DNA of 64,000 bases, taken from positions 32,361,466-32,425,465 of the forward strand of contig NC_134508.1 of assembly GCF_027942865.1 (NCBI RefSeq), in the 5' to 3' direction. The number at the start of each line of letters is the position of its first letter. Position 1 is the first letter of the stretch. Made by a program: the position numbers and the translations under genes. The notes beneath the pieces were generated by a model. It saw only the letters and a list, made by a program, of their open reading frames with translations, searched no databases and was not told the DNA's origin. This document shows positions 11,451-25,047 of the stretch, one piece after another. This DNA is from Odontesthes bonariensis (Eukaryota > Chordata > Actinopteri > Atheriniformes > Atherinopsidae).

Positions 11451-13338
11451 CTGAGGGAGGAGTCAGGACATGGTGACACAGAGGGAGAAAGATGGGCGGG
11501 GGGGCAGAGCTAAAGATTCATTGTCTGTTTGAGTTTTAATCGGTCTTGTTGAATGAATTCAGTGAAACTGCTACCAGAAAACCCTCATTAAATGGTAAAA
11601 AGCAGCAGATTGAACTTGTAGATTCAGTGTAAATCTACAAAGTAGGTAAGATCTGGGACAAACCGAGAGAAAAGTCTCAGTGTTTTGTCTCTCCCTCCTC
11701 AGTGATGCATTCGAAATTTAGATTTCTTCCTGAAAGCTTAGATGTTTGTTCATGCCTCCACAGATCGAGTCTAAGGTGTCCACGTCGCTTCAAGGTGTCG
11801 CCATGATTATACAGCACATTTCAAACACAAGACATCCTAAAGTAATCAGTGTAAATATCAGTTAAGACGAGATCATTTAAACAAATGATTGATGATTTGA
11901 AGAAAGATATTTAAACAAATAGAAGAATATTGTAGCTCAGTTACAAAGCAAAATGGTTTTAGAGCTGGAATTAATTTCGAGCTGTTGCGTCAGTGTGTGG
12001 TGGGGAAAGAAAAAACAATAAATCAAAGGCGTAGGGGAGTTTGTAATTCAGATGACTCTGCCCATATACAAAGAAGCTCCAGCCCTGTTTGGCCTTGAGA
12101 GTCCTGCTGGTTTCATACTTGTTACTTACTTGGAACTTACGCAGTGCCTTAATTATATTCAACACAAATTAATGTTTCCCCACACCTCTGCAGCACGTTT
12201 TACTCTTACCAGAAAGCATGGAGTAGGTACGTTTGTCCACTTCTCCAAAGCATGGTGGAAATAGTAAGACGCCATTGATCCTAAGACTTTTTTTTTTTTT
12301 TTTTAACTAGTAAGCAGCGTTCACCTGACATGACCAGAATTGTGACTCATGAATGTTGAAATGTGTACGTTGTTGCCAAGTGGATTTTGTAACATGTAGA
12401 CCAAACCATTTACATTCATTTTATCCTCGACCATGTACTTTTAGTGCCTAACAGTAACCATTTGCAGGTGAGAGTGCAGTGAAGTAAGAAATCCAGAATC
12501 GGGTCGAAAAAAGAATAGGGGAAAACATTGTGCATGATGAGTCTCGAGTTAGCGCTCTCTTGAATGGATTTGCAACTTCCATTACTCCCTTCACCCTTTA
12601 AGTGTTCGTGAGTGACCAAATGAAGACGAGCATGATTTCAAAAGTGGACGTTATGATGCACCAAGTTGTATGGAGACATGAAACTCTGATGTGCCGGAAT
12701 CTGTAGGCAACTTCAGGAAAACCTATTAGTTGGACTGTTTTTGACTGAACTTAGCTTTTAACTCTATTGGATATCCCTGCCCATTGAGAAATCAGGCTAA
12801 ATATGTGATAGTAATGCCCCTCCACTGCTGTACTTCAGCCATCTTTCATTCCTGCTTGCTGTAATGGATTCTCTGTTTTTTTTTCAGTCTGGTTTTCAGC
12901 AGTGGAAGCACATGACCAACTGGACTCAGGTCAGATCACTGAGTAAAAAAAGATTTTACTGTTCTGCAAAAAATGGCAATTTTGGTCCGATTTAAAAAAA
13001 ATTTTTTTGTTACTTGTTGGTATTTTTGCAGGGGCTACAAGACGCTACAGGAACAGCACTGTTTGTACACTTCTGTGTATTATACGTTTAAAATGGAGTA
13101 TTTGCATGTTGTTTAGACATATTAGAGAGTATTTGTCTCTTCTCTTGTTCAGTAGAATAGTGTCTCCTGTGGCGTTTTGAGTTTTGTCTCATGTCAGGAT
13201 TACATGACACCATATGTTGCTTAATATGAACACTTACTGTTATCAAATGAGCGGTATCAGCAACATTTTGTCCTTTATGATACGAGTTTGAGACCTCTAA
13301 GCCAAGCACCATTTATTCTGTCATACTGCACGCACAAA
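11451..13338. other. Intergenic, no gene seen
   Basis: Short frames only, with no similarity recognised. Contains a T homopolymer near 12290 and otherwise unremarkable A/T-rich sequence. Confidence 0.55.
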
Positions 13339-14060
13339 AGCCGCATACGCACTGTAGGAACCTTTGGCAGTTCCTATAACCTTTTAAGGAACGGGGCCGT
13401 TTTTTCCCGCATCCGCACATACAGGAACTCGGGACCATCGCCCTCAGTTCCTGTAACCATTTCAGCTCCTTCTCCTCAGCTGGGTCTGTTCTGGGTTCTA
13501 TAGGAACACATCTGACGGAGGTGTTTGGTGGTTGGTAGCTACGCCCCATGTCATCTTGTCACGACTGAAATGTTTACTCATACCACAGACACAACCGGCG
13601 CGTGTTTAATAAGTTAAACTTACACGTGGTCTCCTTTGTCTGCGGCGCTCTGCTCTCCTTCCTTCATGAAACGAAGAAGTATCTCCTGCACTCGATCCTG
13701 ACTCTCTCTGTGAGCCCTTCCAGCCTCGGTGTTAGACGCCCGATGGGATCGTCCATGATTAATATCACCATCATGCAGACCATGAACACGGTGGCCCCCC
13801 GCTCTCCATATTAGCTTCTTGGTGGTGTTTTTTTCTTTTCTCCATACTTTTCGCGGGTTTTGTTTTGTTGTTGAATGTGGCGCTAAAGTAACACGTCACT
13901 GTCGCAGACGGTTGCGCCGCATCAGTCCCGACCTGGTCCCGACTCATGTGCGAATGCAAACTGAAACAGTTCCGCTCGGAAAGGACAGTTATCAGAACGA
14001 AATTCGAAGAGGACCGTTCTTAGAACGGCGTTCTTCGAACTGCTCTGTCTGAATGCGGCT
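13339..14060. mobile_element. Candidate nonautonomous DNA transposon, about 0.7 kb
   Basis: The left end reads AGCCGCATACGCAC. The right end, read on the opposite strand, starts AGCCGCATTCAGAC, so the two share an inverted AGCCGCAT with partial extension. Internally the sequence is GC-richer than its surroundings and has repeated GGAAC/GTTCC and GAACG/CGTTC words near both ends (TAGGAACC..., TTCTTAGAACG...). The short frames (for example 13602-13814) resemble no known protein. PIF/Harbinger-like MITEs have this general look, but the superfamily and target duplication were not resolved. Confidence 0.45.
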
Positions 14061-17000
14061 AATGAAGAGGGCATCCTGGGCCCTCTAGTGATGTCACAGG
14101 TGGGGAGGTGGTGCTTACAGAGCAACAGGACTTGCTGCCTCCAGTTTTTAACCCATTTATTTCAATCGGCAGAGAGCTGAATGAGGGAGAAAGGATTTTA
14201 CTGAGGAGTGATGCAGGGGAATCAGATTTAGAGCTGTCAAGGGATGAGTTGGAGGGGGACCAGACAGTAGAACTAAACGGTGAAAAGACAGGATACATCA
14301 TCTTTTCAGGAACCTGAGCAAAAAAAAAAAAAGTGATGACACGTTAGTTCCTGTTATTTAATTTACTATAACTGTAAGTTGTAGTGCATTGAACTATACC
14401 TCTCCTTTTTCCATCAGTTCAGTTTCAACCTAATTGTAGAGAAGAGTGCTTTACAGGACAACGCCGGCCAAAACCACCAAGACTGGAGGCCTTTAATTAC
14501 TTTAACCAATAGATACATACTTGGGTTTTAGATTTTAAGAAATGATAGAGCACACTAATCAAAAGAGCTGCTGTTCTGTGGAAATGTCCTGAAAAACCAC
14601 CCCAGACATGGAAATAATATATTAACAGAAATCTATATTACATCATTATGTTCTATGATCAAGCGAGACCCAATGCCCTCTACAAAGATCATTATTAAAC
14701 ATTATTCATAGTTTCCACATATAAAACAATTGTTCTTCTAAGTCTCAGAAGAGGATTCTGTCAGACCTATTGTGCTTAAATCTTTAAGATTTTTTTTTAT
14801 AACAATACTACAACAAGAATTGGTCTCTTCATTGATAAAGTAAGAAAATAAGTTAGTAAAATTATTAGTAAAAAGTGCACTTTTAAAGAGCAAATGTCAC
14901 AAAGGACCTAAAGATGGAAGTTAAAATCCTCAAAATGGCCTGTTTTATAACAAAGATGCATTTAAATAGCTTATTATGCCTTTTAAAATCTTTCATGAAA
15001 AATGCAATGCATGAAAACATATTGCAGGAAATCAAATCTGTAAATCTGATGTACAGCTAACAGATCACGGGAACATGTCATAACTAAGCAAAATCCACGT
15101 ATGCAGTGTCTATTCGAGTTTTCTGGTACTCAGAACAGTTAGAGCTTAAAAGACGAGGCAAAGTTGTGATTATGTGGATACTGTTAAAGACTTCCTGTTA
15201 AATGCCCCTAAACTGCTGTCCTACTTCAACAAATAAGAATGTTTAATATATTTCTAAATATTATTAGACATTTAGAATATTTCTTTTAGCTCTCAGGTGC
15301 TTATAGATGGAGTAAACAAGGAAAGCTTTTGATTTGTTTTCTCGGATTGCAATTGAAAATAAGCATCTTTTTGGTCATTTGATATTTTGTCTTTGGTGCC
15401 AACCTTTTTTGTGAACAAGGTTGTGATGTATTTCATTAATAATGATTTAGCATTTATTTAATTGTTTAGTTTAATAAAGAATGTGGTAAACGCTGAGTTT
15501 GAAGAGTGCTTCATATATAATGTAATTTTTAATGTTGATTGCAGTGCAATGTTATGAATACAAACCACTCTTTATTTGACTGGGTGTCTTTTTGGTGCAT
15601 TTCTAAATCCATGTGATTTGCGTGTAAATTCTGTATGTACACAGCATGCAGAGAAGCACAACCTGCAACTACAGGAAGAGCATTGCTGGCATTTTGCTGT
15701 TGATCTCGTGCACCGTGACATTTAATAATTGTGCAGGCATTGTGGAAACATTTCACATGTGACCTTTCATCATTTCATTGTCTGCTATCCAACCAAAAAA
15801 AACCCAGAGGCCCAATCTTGCATTTTATAGTATTTCTTTCTAATATTTCTTTCTCATTCAGTGAAAAAATATTGATGCTTGCATCCAAAGTGGTTCAGAC
15901 ATCTCCATACAGAGGCAGGATCAGTCAAAGGTGAAACCAAGAGGGAGACAGTGATGCTGGCTGGTCTGCCTTCCTCCCGCTCTAAGCCCTAAAGGCTCTT
16001 CACCATCATAGGAAGAGACAATGATGAACTCAAGAAGCCTATTTATAGCCTGCAATGGCCAACACTAGCCCTCTGTCTGTGCTCCTTGGACATCCGCCTT
16101 GGTCAGTTGGAGAGTATGTGTGCACATGATTATCCTCATGACAGAGAGGGAAACGAGAGAAAGAGAGGAATGGACTGACAGAGACTCAGCAGATTAATCC
16201 TGAGGAAGATAAGAGGCAGAGACGGGGCTGGGCTGCGGTCCATCCGTCCGTGAGTGGAGGAGTGGTGGTTGCTCGGTGGAGTCTGTTAGAGGAATGCTGC
16301 AGGAATGAGTTTTTCTTCTTCTTCTTTTTTTGTTACATCTGAGCTCACTTAAAGCCAGGACTCCTCTGCTAATGGTTCTCCTTTTGGCAACGTTTTTCAC
16401 AGAAGCTTTGCCAAGTCATCAGGTGAGGAGGAGTAGCTGGAAGAGGTGAGCGGACTGCACACTGAGTATGTGATCTAGTTGTGGTGTATTTGGCTCCTAC
16501 ATGGCACTGTTTAGAGTTAAATCAACTGTGGCTAATTTTCATTCGTTTGTTAACGTTACTGTGGTATTGCAAAAATACTGCTTCATTTTGCAAAATGGAC
16601 CTGTTTGTTTTTGTCTTTAATTTTCCTATATGAACTGAAATTATTAGTGACAGTTTTGAGAACAAATTGCTACATTTTCTGACTTTTTTTATGGATCACA
16701 TGATTAATCAAAGATGATATTAGCAGCGTCTCCATTATACTAAAAGCCTTTTTTTTCTGCACTGTGTTCAAGGACATCACTAATTACCTGACAAAACAAT
16801 CTAAATGAAACTTGTTATCATTGAAGCTCTTGTTCTTACTCCATTTCAACCCAGCGGATTCAACGCGAGTGGCCAAAAGTATTCTAAAAATATATATAAT
16901 GCTGTAAAGAGAATTTAAATGTAAGATTTAATCATCATGATTAGATGATGCTGATGATTTCAAGGAGAAAATAAGATAACTATGTTAAGAGCAGGGGGAT

Positions 17001-20000
17001 TCTGGCAGGACTGAACGACCCTCTCTGTGGGATACAGGAAGTTTGAGGTTTCACTGCGTTAAGCGTGCTCTCTGCTGACTCCTGCAGCAGCACACTGGTG
17101 GCCACAATGAGAGGCACAGGGATGCAGTTCCATAAATTAGTCAGTAGAGGTCACATGCAGGCAGATATTAGGTTTAAGCGGTACGAGACACACCCTGTGT
17201 CCTGATCCCTCCAGCTGTCTTTTGGTGTGTACAACTAGCTATAAGCTGTGCTGATGCAAAGGCGTCAAGGTTTATCATCTGAAGCAGAACATGGAGGCAT
17301 CGGAGTGTGAAGTGCACAATTAATGAGCTGTGAGAGAAAGGTGAAAGATGAGGACACTGCTATCAGTTCAATTCACTGGAGGTGTTTGTACCTGCCTGTG
17401 GGCCCATACACTCTTTATCTTTGCACCTTTAATTAAGCTGCAATTATGTTCAGCGCTGTGTGAGAGATCTCATAATGAAGATAACAATTTGTATCTGAAG
17501 GTTAGACGGCAAATGTGTTCACTGTCTCCCTATGTGCAGATTAATTTCACATTTCTGAGTATTTGTGTCTAGCCACTCCACATCTTTGACCGTAATCCTC
17601 ACTTATCTCGTGTCCGTGACTCAGCACAGAGTTTTCATTTCTAAACTCTAATAATAATCTCTCCCCGTGAACTTCAGTTATCCTGCTGAAGGATTCCACT
17701 GCAAATGGAAGCAATTTTCTCAAATACACCAGAAATATGCCCACCCATAACCATACCAACCATTGCTTTCCATCTTCAAACCAGTGTGCGTGTTGTTTTG
17801 CTGCTATTAGTACACACAAGGTTTGTTCCATCGCATGTCCATGGCTTGCTCATAATCTACTTTGTAAGTTGATTTTTGTGAGTCATTTTGTAATATTTGC
17901 CTTCAGCACTCACAGAGGAGGTTGTCATAGTCACAGTTTGTAATCCCTTCTTCAAAGATTAACAGAAAAAGTGTGGGAATCCATGCTGCACCATATCATC
18001 GCTCCTGTCAGTTGTTCTTCCTGAGCTGACACCTCTGAATCGGCTTCCATTTGGCCCAGATTCTCACTCAGTGTTGTGTTGAGGGAGACTATGCCCTGTA
18101 GGCAGCCAGCTACAAACATGCAGTGACAATTCAAATTAGTCCAGTTCACTGCTTCTTCCTCTGACTCAGGACATTGAGCGCCTGCCGGAAAAGATGCATA
18201 TGCAACCCGCCATGCAAGGCTGTGACTGTTGGAGAGGAGCAGAGACAAAGAAGTATCGGATAAGAGACCTTTTTTTTAATGAATATTCCATCAGTTATAT
18301 GGCCCAGTTTTTGCTCAGCACTTTAGTTCAGAGAGACTTAGACTGGAACTGCGCCCGATCCATTTGCAAGGCAGAGAGCGCGCCTGCTGGCTAAGTAGTC
18401 TGATCCACAGGAATCAACTGCAGCACACCGTAAGAACTGTCTAGAGTATTGTTATGCAAGCAGGAAGAGAGTAGTCTCACTTTGATCTAGATATCGGACA
18501 GAGGCTGAGATGCTTTGGAGCGGGAACTGCTTCTTGGTGCCTCGTTTGATAAACTACCCACCAGAGAGTAGCACTGGGCTTGGATCAGCTTCTCTTCACA
18601 ATTAAGATGTAAGGGGGATGCGGTGATGGACACCTGATGATAACGCTCATCACTTGGAGCATCCCAATGTTTTGAGCTGCCTTTCCATCTCACCATTTTT
18701 GCCAACCTCCTCTTTGGTAAGTTTGAGTTTCTTAGAAGTACTGAGGAAAAATAATATTGTCTGCTTACCTGTCTGTTTACTAATGAGAATCATGCCAACG
18801 GAGGTCAAAGTCAGTTTCAGATCCATTTTTATTGATCTCAACTTTCCATTTTTGGCGGTGCTGAACTTCTCAGCTTAATGAGTCTTAGTGCATCGCACTG
18901 TTGGATCTATTTCTGTTGTGTGCATGACTCAAGTTCAAACCCAGAAAAGAGATCTTGGCTAAAGGAGACACAACCAGACTGCTGAACTAATTCCTGTAAA
19001 GACTTTCTGGGTCTGCTCTGGACTTTCATTGCCCTGCCTGGGATGTGGTGTCGTGTTCCCAGTAATTGTCTTGGATGCTTTGCTGACTCATACCAGTTTC
19101 TGCTACAGGCTCCCACCACATCAGGCTCATACTTCTCAATCTTAATCTACTTAATCAACACTAAGACGGTGATCGTTTATGCATTATTTGATGTCCTCAT
19201 CAGACTCTGAATCAAAATAAATAAATCTTTCAGTACAGGAAACAATGAATTTCTTTTAGGATTTAGATGGCTATCTCACTTAAAATGTTAGTTTTAGGTT
19301 ATTTGAATTAATTTATTGTTAAATACACAATGCCATGTGTTAGTTGTATAGGATAAGAACACCCAAAAAACGAACAGTCTTCTAAAACCTTTTTATAGTA
19401 CATTTTCTATACATATTCTCAGTGCTTCAGAAAACTTAAAGAAGATCGAACATTAAAACCTTTTATTTCTCATTTGGAGCTGATGCATCTTGGAAATGTT
19501 GACATGACATACAAGGTAAAATAACACGCGTGTTGCTCCAAGTTTTAAAGGGTTTAAATGCACCATTCCATATGCCATATACCAATCTTACAATAGGAGA
19601 AGATATTCCATGTGACATGTTAGGAGGCAAGTGGCAGGAGAGCCCCAGGCAAAGCATTTTGTATTAGCTCTAGTACATTTTTAGGTGCTTTCCAGCAGAC
19701 ACGTTCTAGTCAGCACCAAAAAGTACTGAAGTTCTATATCCAACCTAAGCATACACGAATGTAGATAATACCAGCCATAAAGTAATTTAATTCTACACTG
19801 GGAGTCTTTGCATGGCCATGGGAACACCACTAATGGCGGGTGATGTCATTGCCAATAAACTAGACCTATCATCTGTGCAGCTACAGTAAGCTGCACTTTT
19901 GAACTTAACTAATTTTAATGCATTTAATTCTGGATTATTTCATGACAGCACATAAATAGTGCCTTATGTCTCTCCACATTTATTACAGTGATGAAAAAAG

Positions 20001-20475
20001 GCTGCAATTTTGTCTTCTATCTGGAGTATGAACATCATGAGGCACAGATTATGTATTTGCAGATGACTTTCATCCCCTTTCTTTCATCATCCTTTTGAAA
20101 AGGGAGTGCTGAGGGGATTGTGGTCGCATTGAGTGACTACAGAGTTAATCCACAGATGAGTTGAAACACAACATATCGTCAAAATAATTCTGATAATCAC
20201 AAAATTATTGCATGCACTCAGATGTTCTGATGCTGAGACCTTATTATTGTTCCCTTGTAAATGCCACGTCTCAGTGTGTTCTCTATCCAACTGCCTGTGT
20301 ACTTACATGTGTGTGCGCACGCGCATGAGGTTTGTCTGGTTTGGAAAGTCTACTCCACAGACACACACGAGTGGCTTACATGTTCCACCTTTACTAACCT
20401 AAAATTATGTTTGCCATCCTTGGCAAGCCTAATTCATATTTCATATGTACCTTGGCAGATATGTAGCTGTTATAC
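14061..20475. other. Intergenic, no gene or clear repeat seen
   Basis: About 6.4 kb of A/T-rich sequence. No exon with both splice borders and protein similarity was found. A possible untranslated leader exon ending at 16422 (AG before GTGAGG) could belong to the upstream nav1 transcript, but nothing in the sequence proves it. Confidence 0.5.
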
Positions 20476-20624
20476 ACTCACCGGCCACTTTATTAGGTAC
20501 ACCTGTTCAATTGCTTGTTAACACAAATAGCTAATCAGCCAATCGCAATGAGCGAACTTCAATGCATTTAGGCATGTAGAAGTGTCATAAGAATTAGTGG
20601 CGTTAACGGAACGGAATTTCCGCT

Positions 20625-21240
20625 AGTTAAAGGGATAGTTCGCCTCTTTTGACATGAAGCTGTATGACATCCCATATTAGCAATTTCATTTATGAACATT
20701 TTCTTACCCCCTGCTTCGTCCTGTGAGCCGAGTTCCAGCCTCGTTTTGGCGTTGACGAAGGTAGTCCGGCAAGTTGGCTAGGGTCCCGAAAATAAAGCGT
20801 CTTGCTTCTCAAAACAATATGCGTTCAAAAGAGTAATACATTTGCATTTTCATCACAAAATCGTCCCTCCAGAAAAAGTTAGACCTCACAATCGCTTGGC
20901 GCTATTTCTCTCTACCTTCGTATCACTACGGGCTGTGCAAACTGTGTAGACCGAAGAGCAGACCGAGCAGTAAACACCGTAACAGGTGCGGCTATCGCTA
21001 GATGGCTGAACGCATTGATATGAAGGGAGGCAAAAATAGCGCCAAGTGATGTGAGGTCTGACTTTTTCTGGAGGGACGATTTTGTGATGCAAATGTATTA
21101 CTCTATTACTCTATAAATATGTCAAATTTAAAACGTTAACAGATATGTGTGTGTGTAGGCTGTATATATTAACAATTAATTAATTAATGTTGACAGCCCT
21201 TGTGTATATATCTATATCTATCTATATATATAGATAGATA
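20625..21240. mobile_element. TTAA-type hairpin MITE inside the Tc1-like relic
   Basis: Begins TTAAAGGGATAGTTCGCC. Its middle and right part form a hairpin: 20828-20915 (GAGTAATACATTTGCA ... CTCCAGAAAAAGTT ... CTTGGCGCTATT) is repeated inverted at about 21030-21110 (AATAGCGCCAAG ... CTTTTTCTGGAG ... AATGTATTACTC). Termini starting at TTAA suggest piggyBac- or Kolobok-type mobilisation. It carries no coding capacity. The right border blends into an AT microsatellite at 21200-21245. Confidence 0.6.
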
Positions 21241-21245
21241 TATCC
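21200..21245. repeat. TATC/TATA palindromic microsatellite
   Basis: Runs of TATC that reverse into GATA around a central TATATATA, forming a self-complementary AT-rich tract. Confidence 0.75.
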
Positions 21246-22069
21246 ATCCCTTTATGACCACAGTGTACCCATCTTCTGATGGCTACTTCCAGCAGGATAA
21301 AGCATCATGTCACAAAATTCCAATCATCTCAAACGTTTCTTGAACATGACGATGAGTTAACTGTACTCCAATGGTCTCCACAGTCACCAGATCTCAATCC
21401 AATAGAGACAGTACAAAAGAAAGAGAAAGATGTGAATGATAGCAGCTTTATTTGGAAATCAACTGTGTTAATACACATTTACTCTTTACTTGCTTTGTTT
21501 TAAAAAAATATATATATTTTTTCTTAACAGCATGAGTATCAGTCTAGTTGAGCTTATACAGGCACATTGAAGTGAAAATCTGACTCGTGGCATTGTGATT
21601 AAAGCGTGTCTGCAGTGCACTTTTGCTCTTATTTGTTCCAATAACCTAGTTTTCAAGATTCAACAAGGACAACTGCCCACGCTTTGAGTCATCACAGAGC
21701 TGCAGAATGATATGGAAATGCCTGGCTATTTCTGCTGGGTCCTCAGTTCACCTCTCAGAACTATGCCAGTTGCATAACAGCAGCAGCGGGCTGTTTCACT
21801 GCGCTGTAGGGATTTTACATTTAACTGCCTGCGCTGTTTAAGATCCTCTGTTGATCCTTTAGGGGCCATGCCTAATTTTGTTTTCAGGTTAGATTAAACA
21901 ATTTACGTGAGAACAACAGAATAACCTGGGACATCAATAACCTGGCCTCACTGACCCTGTTTAAGGTTGCAAACACTTCCAAAGGATCATATTTAATTCA
22001 TGTGCAGCCAAAAACAGCTTCATATGCAGGTTAAAGCAAAACAATCCAGCTATATGGGTTTGTTTCATG

Positions 22070-22482
22070 GAAAAACAAAGTTAGGGGACTGTATGGCTCA
22101 GGTCAGCTGGTCCAGTCCAGAGTCCAGAATAAACATGGAGAAGCAGCATTTAGCTGTTATGCCGCAAACAAGTGGAACAAACTGCCAGTGGAGATTAAAC
22201 TTTCACCAAATGTAGACATTTTTAAATCCAGGTTAAAAACATTTCTTTTCTCATGTGTCTATGCATGAAATCTGCACGATATCTTTTAATTTATCTAGAC
22301 TGTTGCTTTTTTAAAAAAAAAATCATTTGAATTATTTTATTTGTTTCTCTTTATATTCCTTTATGTATTTTTAATGCTTCTTACACTCCCTGCTGCAATG
22401 CTTTTATTTGATGTAAAGCACTTTGAATTGTTTTGTACATGAAATGTGCTATATAAATAAATTTGACTTTGACTTCGAAACA
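22070..22482 (+). mobile_element. L2-clade LINE, 5'-truncated 3' end
   Basis: From about 22137 the sequence reads GEAAFSCYAANKWNKLP, then FKSRLKTFLFS and a stop (22267-22269), the conserved C-terminus of L2/Rex-type reverse transcriptase. A typical 3' tail follows, with GTGCTATATAAATAAATTTG and TTTGAC repeats. No intact catalytic domain remains. Confidence 0.75.
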
Positions 22483-24776
22483 TTTTTTAGATGTAGTGTG
22501 AGTCCTCAAACCAATACTGACTGAGAACCACTAATACAGTCCTATACAGTTAGTTTTTTAATGTTGACATTAAAACAATTAAGGTTACATCATGGGCATC
22601 AAATCTATATTTCAGTGTTTGCAGTTATTGTGAACCCTGATTCGGCCACAGCTGGTCCATTGAGCTCAATTTTATTTTTGGTTATTAGGATCGACCTTGA
22701 GAGCATTTGGAAGGGAACCAGCACAGATTTAGGTCCAGGGGACTTGAAACAATTTCTGAATCCACACTGCTTATTTGATCATTTGTGAATTTGACTCCTT
22801 TCGAATATTATTTTGGCTGAATTATTCTCATAGAGTTTTTGCACAGGGTGAAAAGGAATCAAATACCTGAAGCATTGTTCAGGGTGTTGATGTTATGGCT
22901 TTACTGACCGCTGTTAATCGCTTAAAGTGCCTTAAAAAGGATAAATCTCTGTAATCGGCCAACAGATTAACTTACTGTGCCCACTCTAATCCCATTTGCC
23001 ACAAAAAGTAAAGTAGGCTTAAATATAAAAGGCAGTGTGTTTGTATTTAATGGTTTTATGGTAATCTTTGACTAATTGGTGATCAACAATCATTATCAGA
23101 AAAACGTCGGGGGTGACAAAATGTGACAAAAACAGTGCACTCACAGTGCAGATGAGTGTTGCTGTAGAGTGCTGTAATTTCATTAGGATATGTGATGGAT
23201 TAACGAGAGAAAGCCAGACTATTACAGACATTAGAGACTGTGTGGCTGAGAAAAAACTATTATCATTAATATTATTGTGGGAAACCATATGGAGTCAGAT
23301 CTTAAACGTTTTGAATACCCACAATATATGATAACACAAATTTGACCAAAGAGTGTAGCTACAATTCAATCATAGTCAATATATCATGACAGCAGACCTT
23401 TAATATTGATCGTGAACTGATATTAAAACTTTTTCAAATTCCATTTTGCTTTTCGCAGTTACATACTTTTCTGATTTTGAGGAGAGAAAGGAGGCGTCAT
23501 AAATTATTGTTTTAATAGATAATAAAACTGACAGAGTTTTAGCTCCTGACTGTTGACCACTGTCTTACTATCAGTAGATCAATCCCCAGCCTCTGTCATT
23601 TTTGTGCCTTTTTATTTCCTTTTGTAATTACAAACCTTTATTCAAAAGTTATATTTTATGTAATTTCTGATTATATTGATATGATTTATAAATGATATAG
23701 CCTCTGTTCAACAACATGATAAGACTCGACATGAGATAAAGTGTTGAAATCACTTTTTTCAGAATATTTATTGAACATCTGTAGTATTGAACATGTTATC
23801 CAACGAGGAAAAGACCAAAAGAAAACACAATAAAGGGCATCTTTTTAAAAAAAAAATAATAATAATAATAATAATTCAACCTTACCCCTGGATTCCCTTC
23901 ATTCATTTAGTAAAATCAACATGAAACACATTTGCAGACTGCCTGCTCAGTGGCTAGTTTGGCATGCCTTTACCCATTATGACTGATATGATTTTACGTA
24001 TCAAGCCTGCAGCCATGAACATCTTGAATCAACATTTCCAAGACACAAGAACCACTACAATTTAAAAAGAAGAAAAAAAGTCTGTAATTTACGCAGAGAG
24101 CAGAAAGTTTCACCTTTCTATTGGCTTTTATTTTATGTTACTAGTTTCCTTAAATGCTGAAGTAGTGATTAGAATTCTTCATCGTGCAAAGAATGGCACT
24201 ATGTGTTGATCTTTACCGGATTTTAGAATTAGGATAAACTAAAATGACAGATTAGTCAGACAGAAAAGATTGATTTTTTACAGGTATTTTTGTAAACATT
24301 AAAAGGAACATGAGCCATATTTTATGGCCATAAAAGCCGTAAAGACACAATGTAAAGAGTCTCTGAAGTCAACACGATTAATCCTCTCAGGAACATGATT
24401 GTCTATGTGTGATGGGAAACTTTTAGAAGGTTCTTATCAAAGTTGTTCATGACCCTCAGTTATTGTCCCAGCTCAACATGCGTCACTGTGTGAGCAAGAC
24501 ATCTCACGCTAACCTTCATGGTCTGCTGACCGCTGGCAACTACGTTATCTTTCCCAACAACTTCTGTATTAAAGACTCCCTGCTGCTGCAGTCTTTTGTC
24601 TCCCACTCTGCAGCCGGCAATGCTCTCTGTGTGACCACCAGACCTTTCTTGCAAGAAATAAATACATAGACAACTTTTCATTTTTATTTTGACTCTCATT
24701 ACAAAGTTTCTGCAACATATTTTGTGTCCGTGGCATTACATGTAGTTATGGTTGATGTATTTCAGTGTAGAGACAG
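22483..24776. other. Intergenic, no gene seen
   Basis: A/T-rich sequence with an AAT trinucleotide run at about 23857-23876. No exon or protein similarity was recognised. A frame at 24463-24669 is open but has no recognisable features. Confidence 0.5.
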
Positions 24777-25041
24777 TAGCCCCTTTCACACTGCTGAATA
24801 ACCCGCGTTTAATTCGCGAATTTAGCGTGTCCGCTGTTGTGTTCACACTGCCGACCCGGGCTGCCGCGTCAACTCGACTCGCCTTTCGACCCGCGTCGGA
24901 CCCTAGTCTTTTTGCCAAGCCGAGTTTGATGTGAACACAATCGACGCGGGTCGGACGTGGGCGTGGCGTGACGTGAGGAGTTTAAAAGACAGAATGGACA
25001 GCTTCAGAACAACAGCGACAGATGAGGACAAGTTTCACTCT

Positions 25042-25047
25042 GTTTTA
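25042..25047 (+). repeat. Left copy of the 6-bp target duplication GTTTTA
   Basis: GTTTTA directly abuts the inner element's first bases TATGGAGAG. The partner copy is at 30294-30299. Removing one copy together with the insert realigns the outer element's reading frame, which independently supports the border call. Confidence 0.8.

Larger units (their letters stand above)
20476..21440 (+). mobile_element. Degenerate Tc1-like DNA transposon, interrupted
   Basis: Starts with the widespread teleost terminal sequence CACTCACCGGCCACTTTATT and continues with GGTACACCTGTT. It resumes at about 21241 with the carboxy half of a transposase. A frame from 21279 contains LQWSPQSPDLNPIE, the DDE-region motif of Tc1/mariner transposases (usual form WPPQSPDLNPIEHLW). 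The upstream catalytic parts are gone and a second repeat is inserted at 20625-21240, so this is an inactive relic. The exact right end was not found. Confidence 0.7.

Noticed and set aside
16372..16422. Short exon-like piece: ATG, 17 codons with a signal-peptide look, then GTGAGG donor
   Set aside because: Joining it to the nearest downstream acceptor (39259) hits an in-frame stop at once, and nothing else supports it as coding. At most it is an untranslated leader exon.
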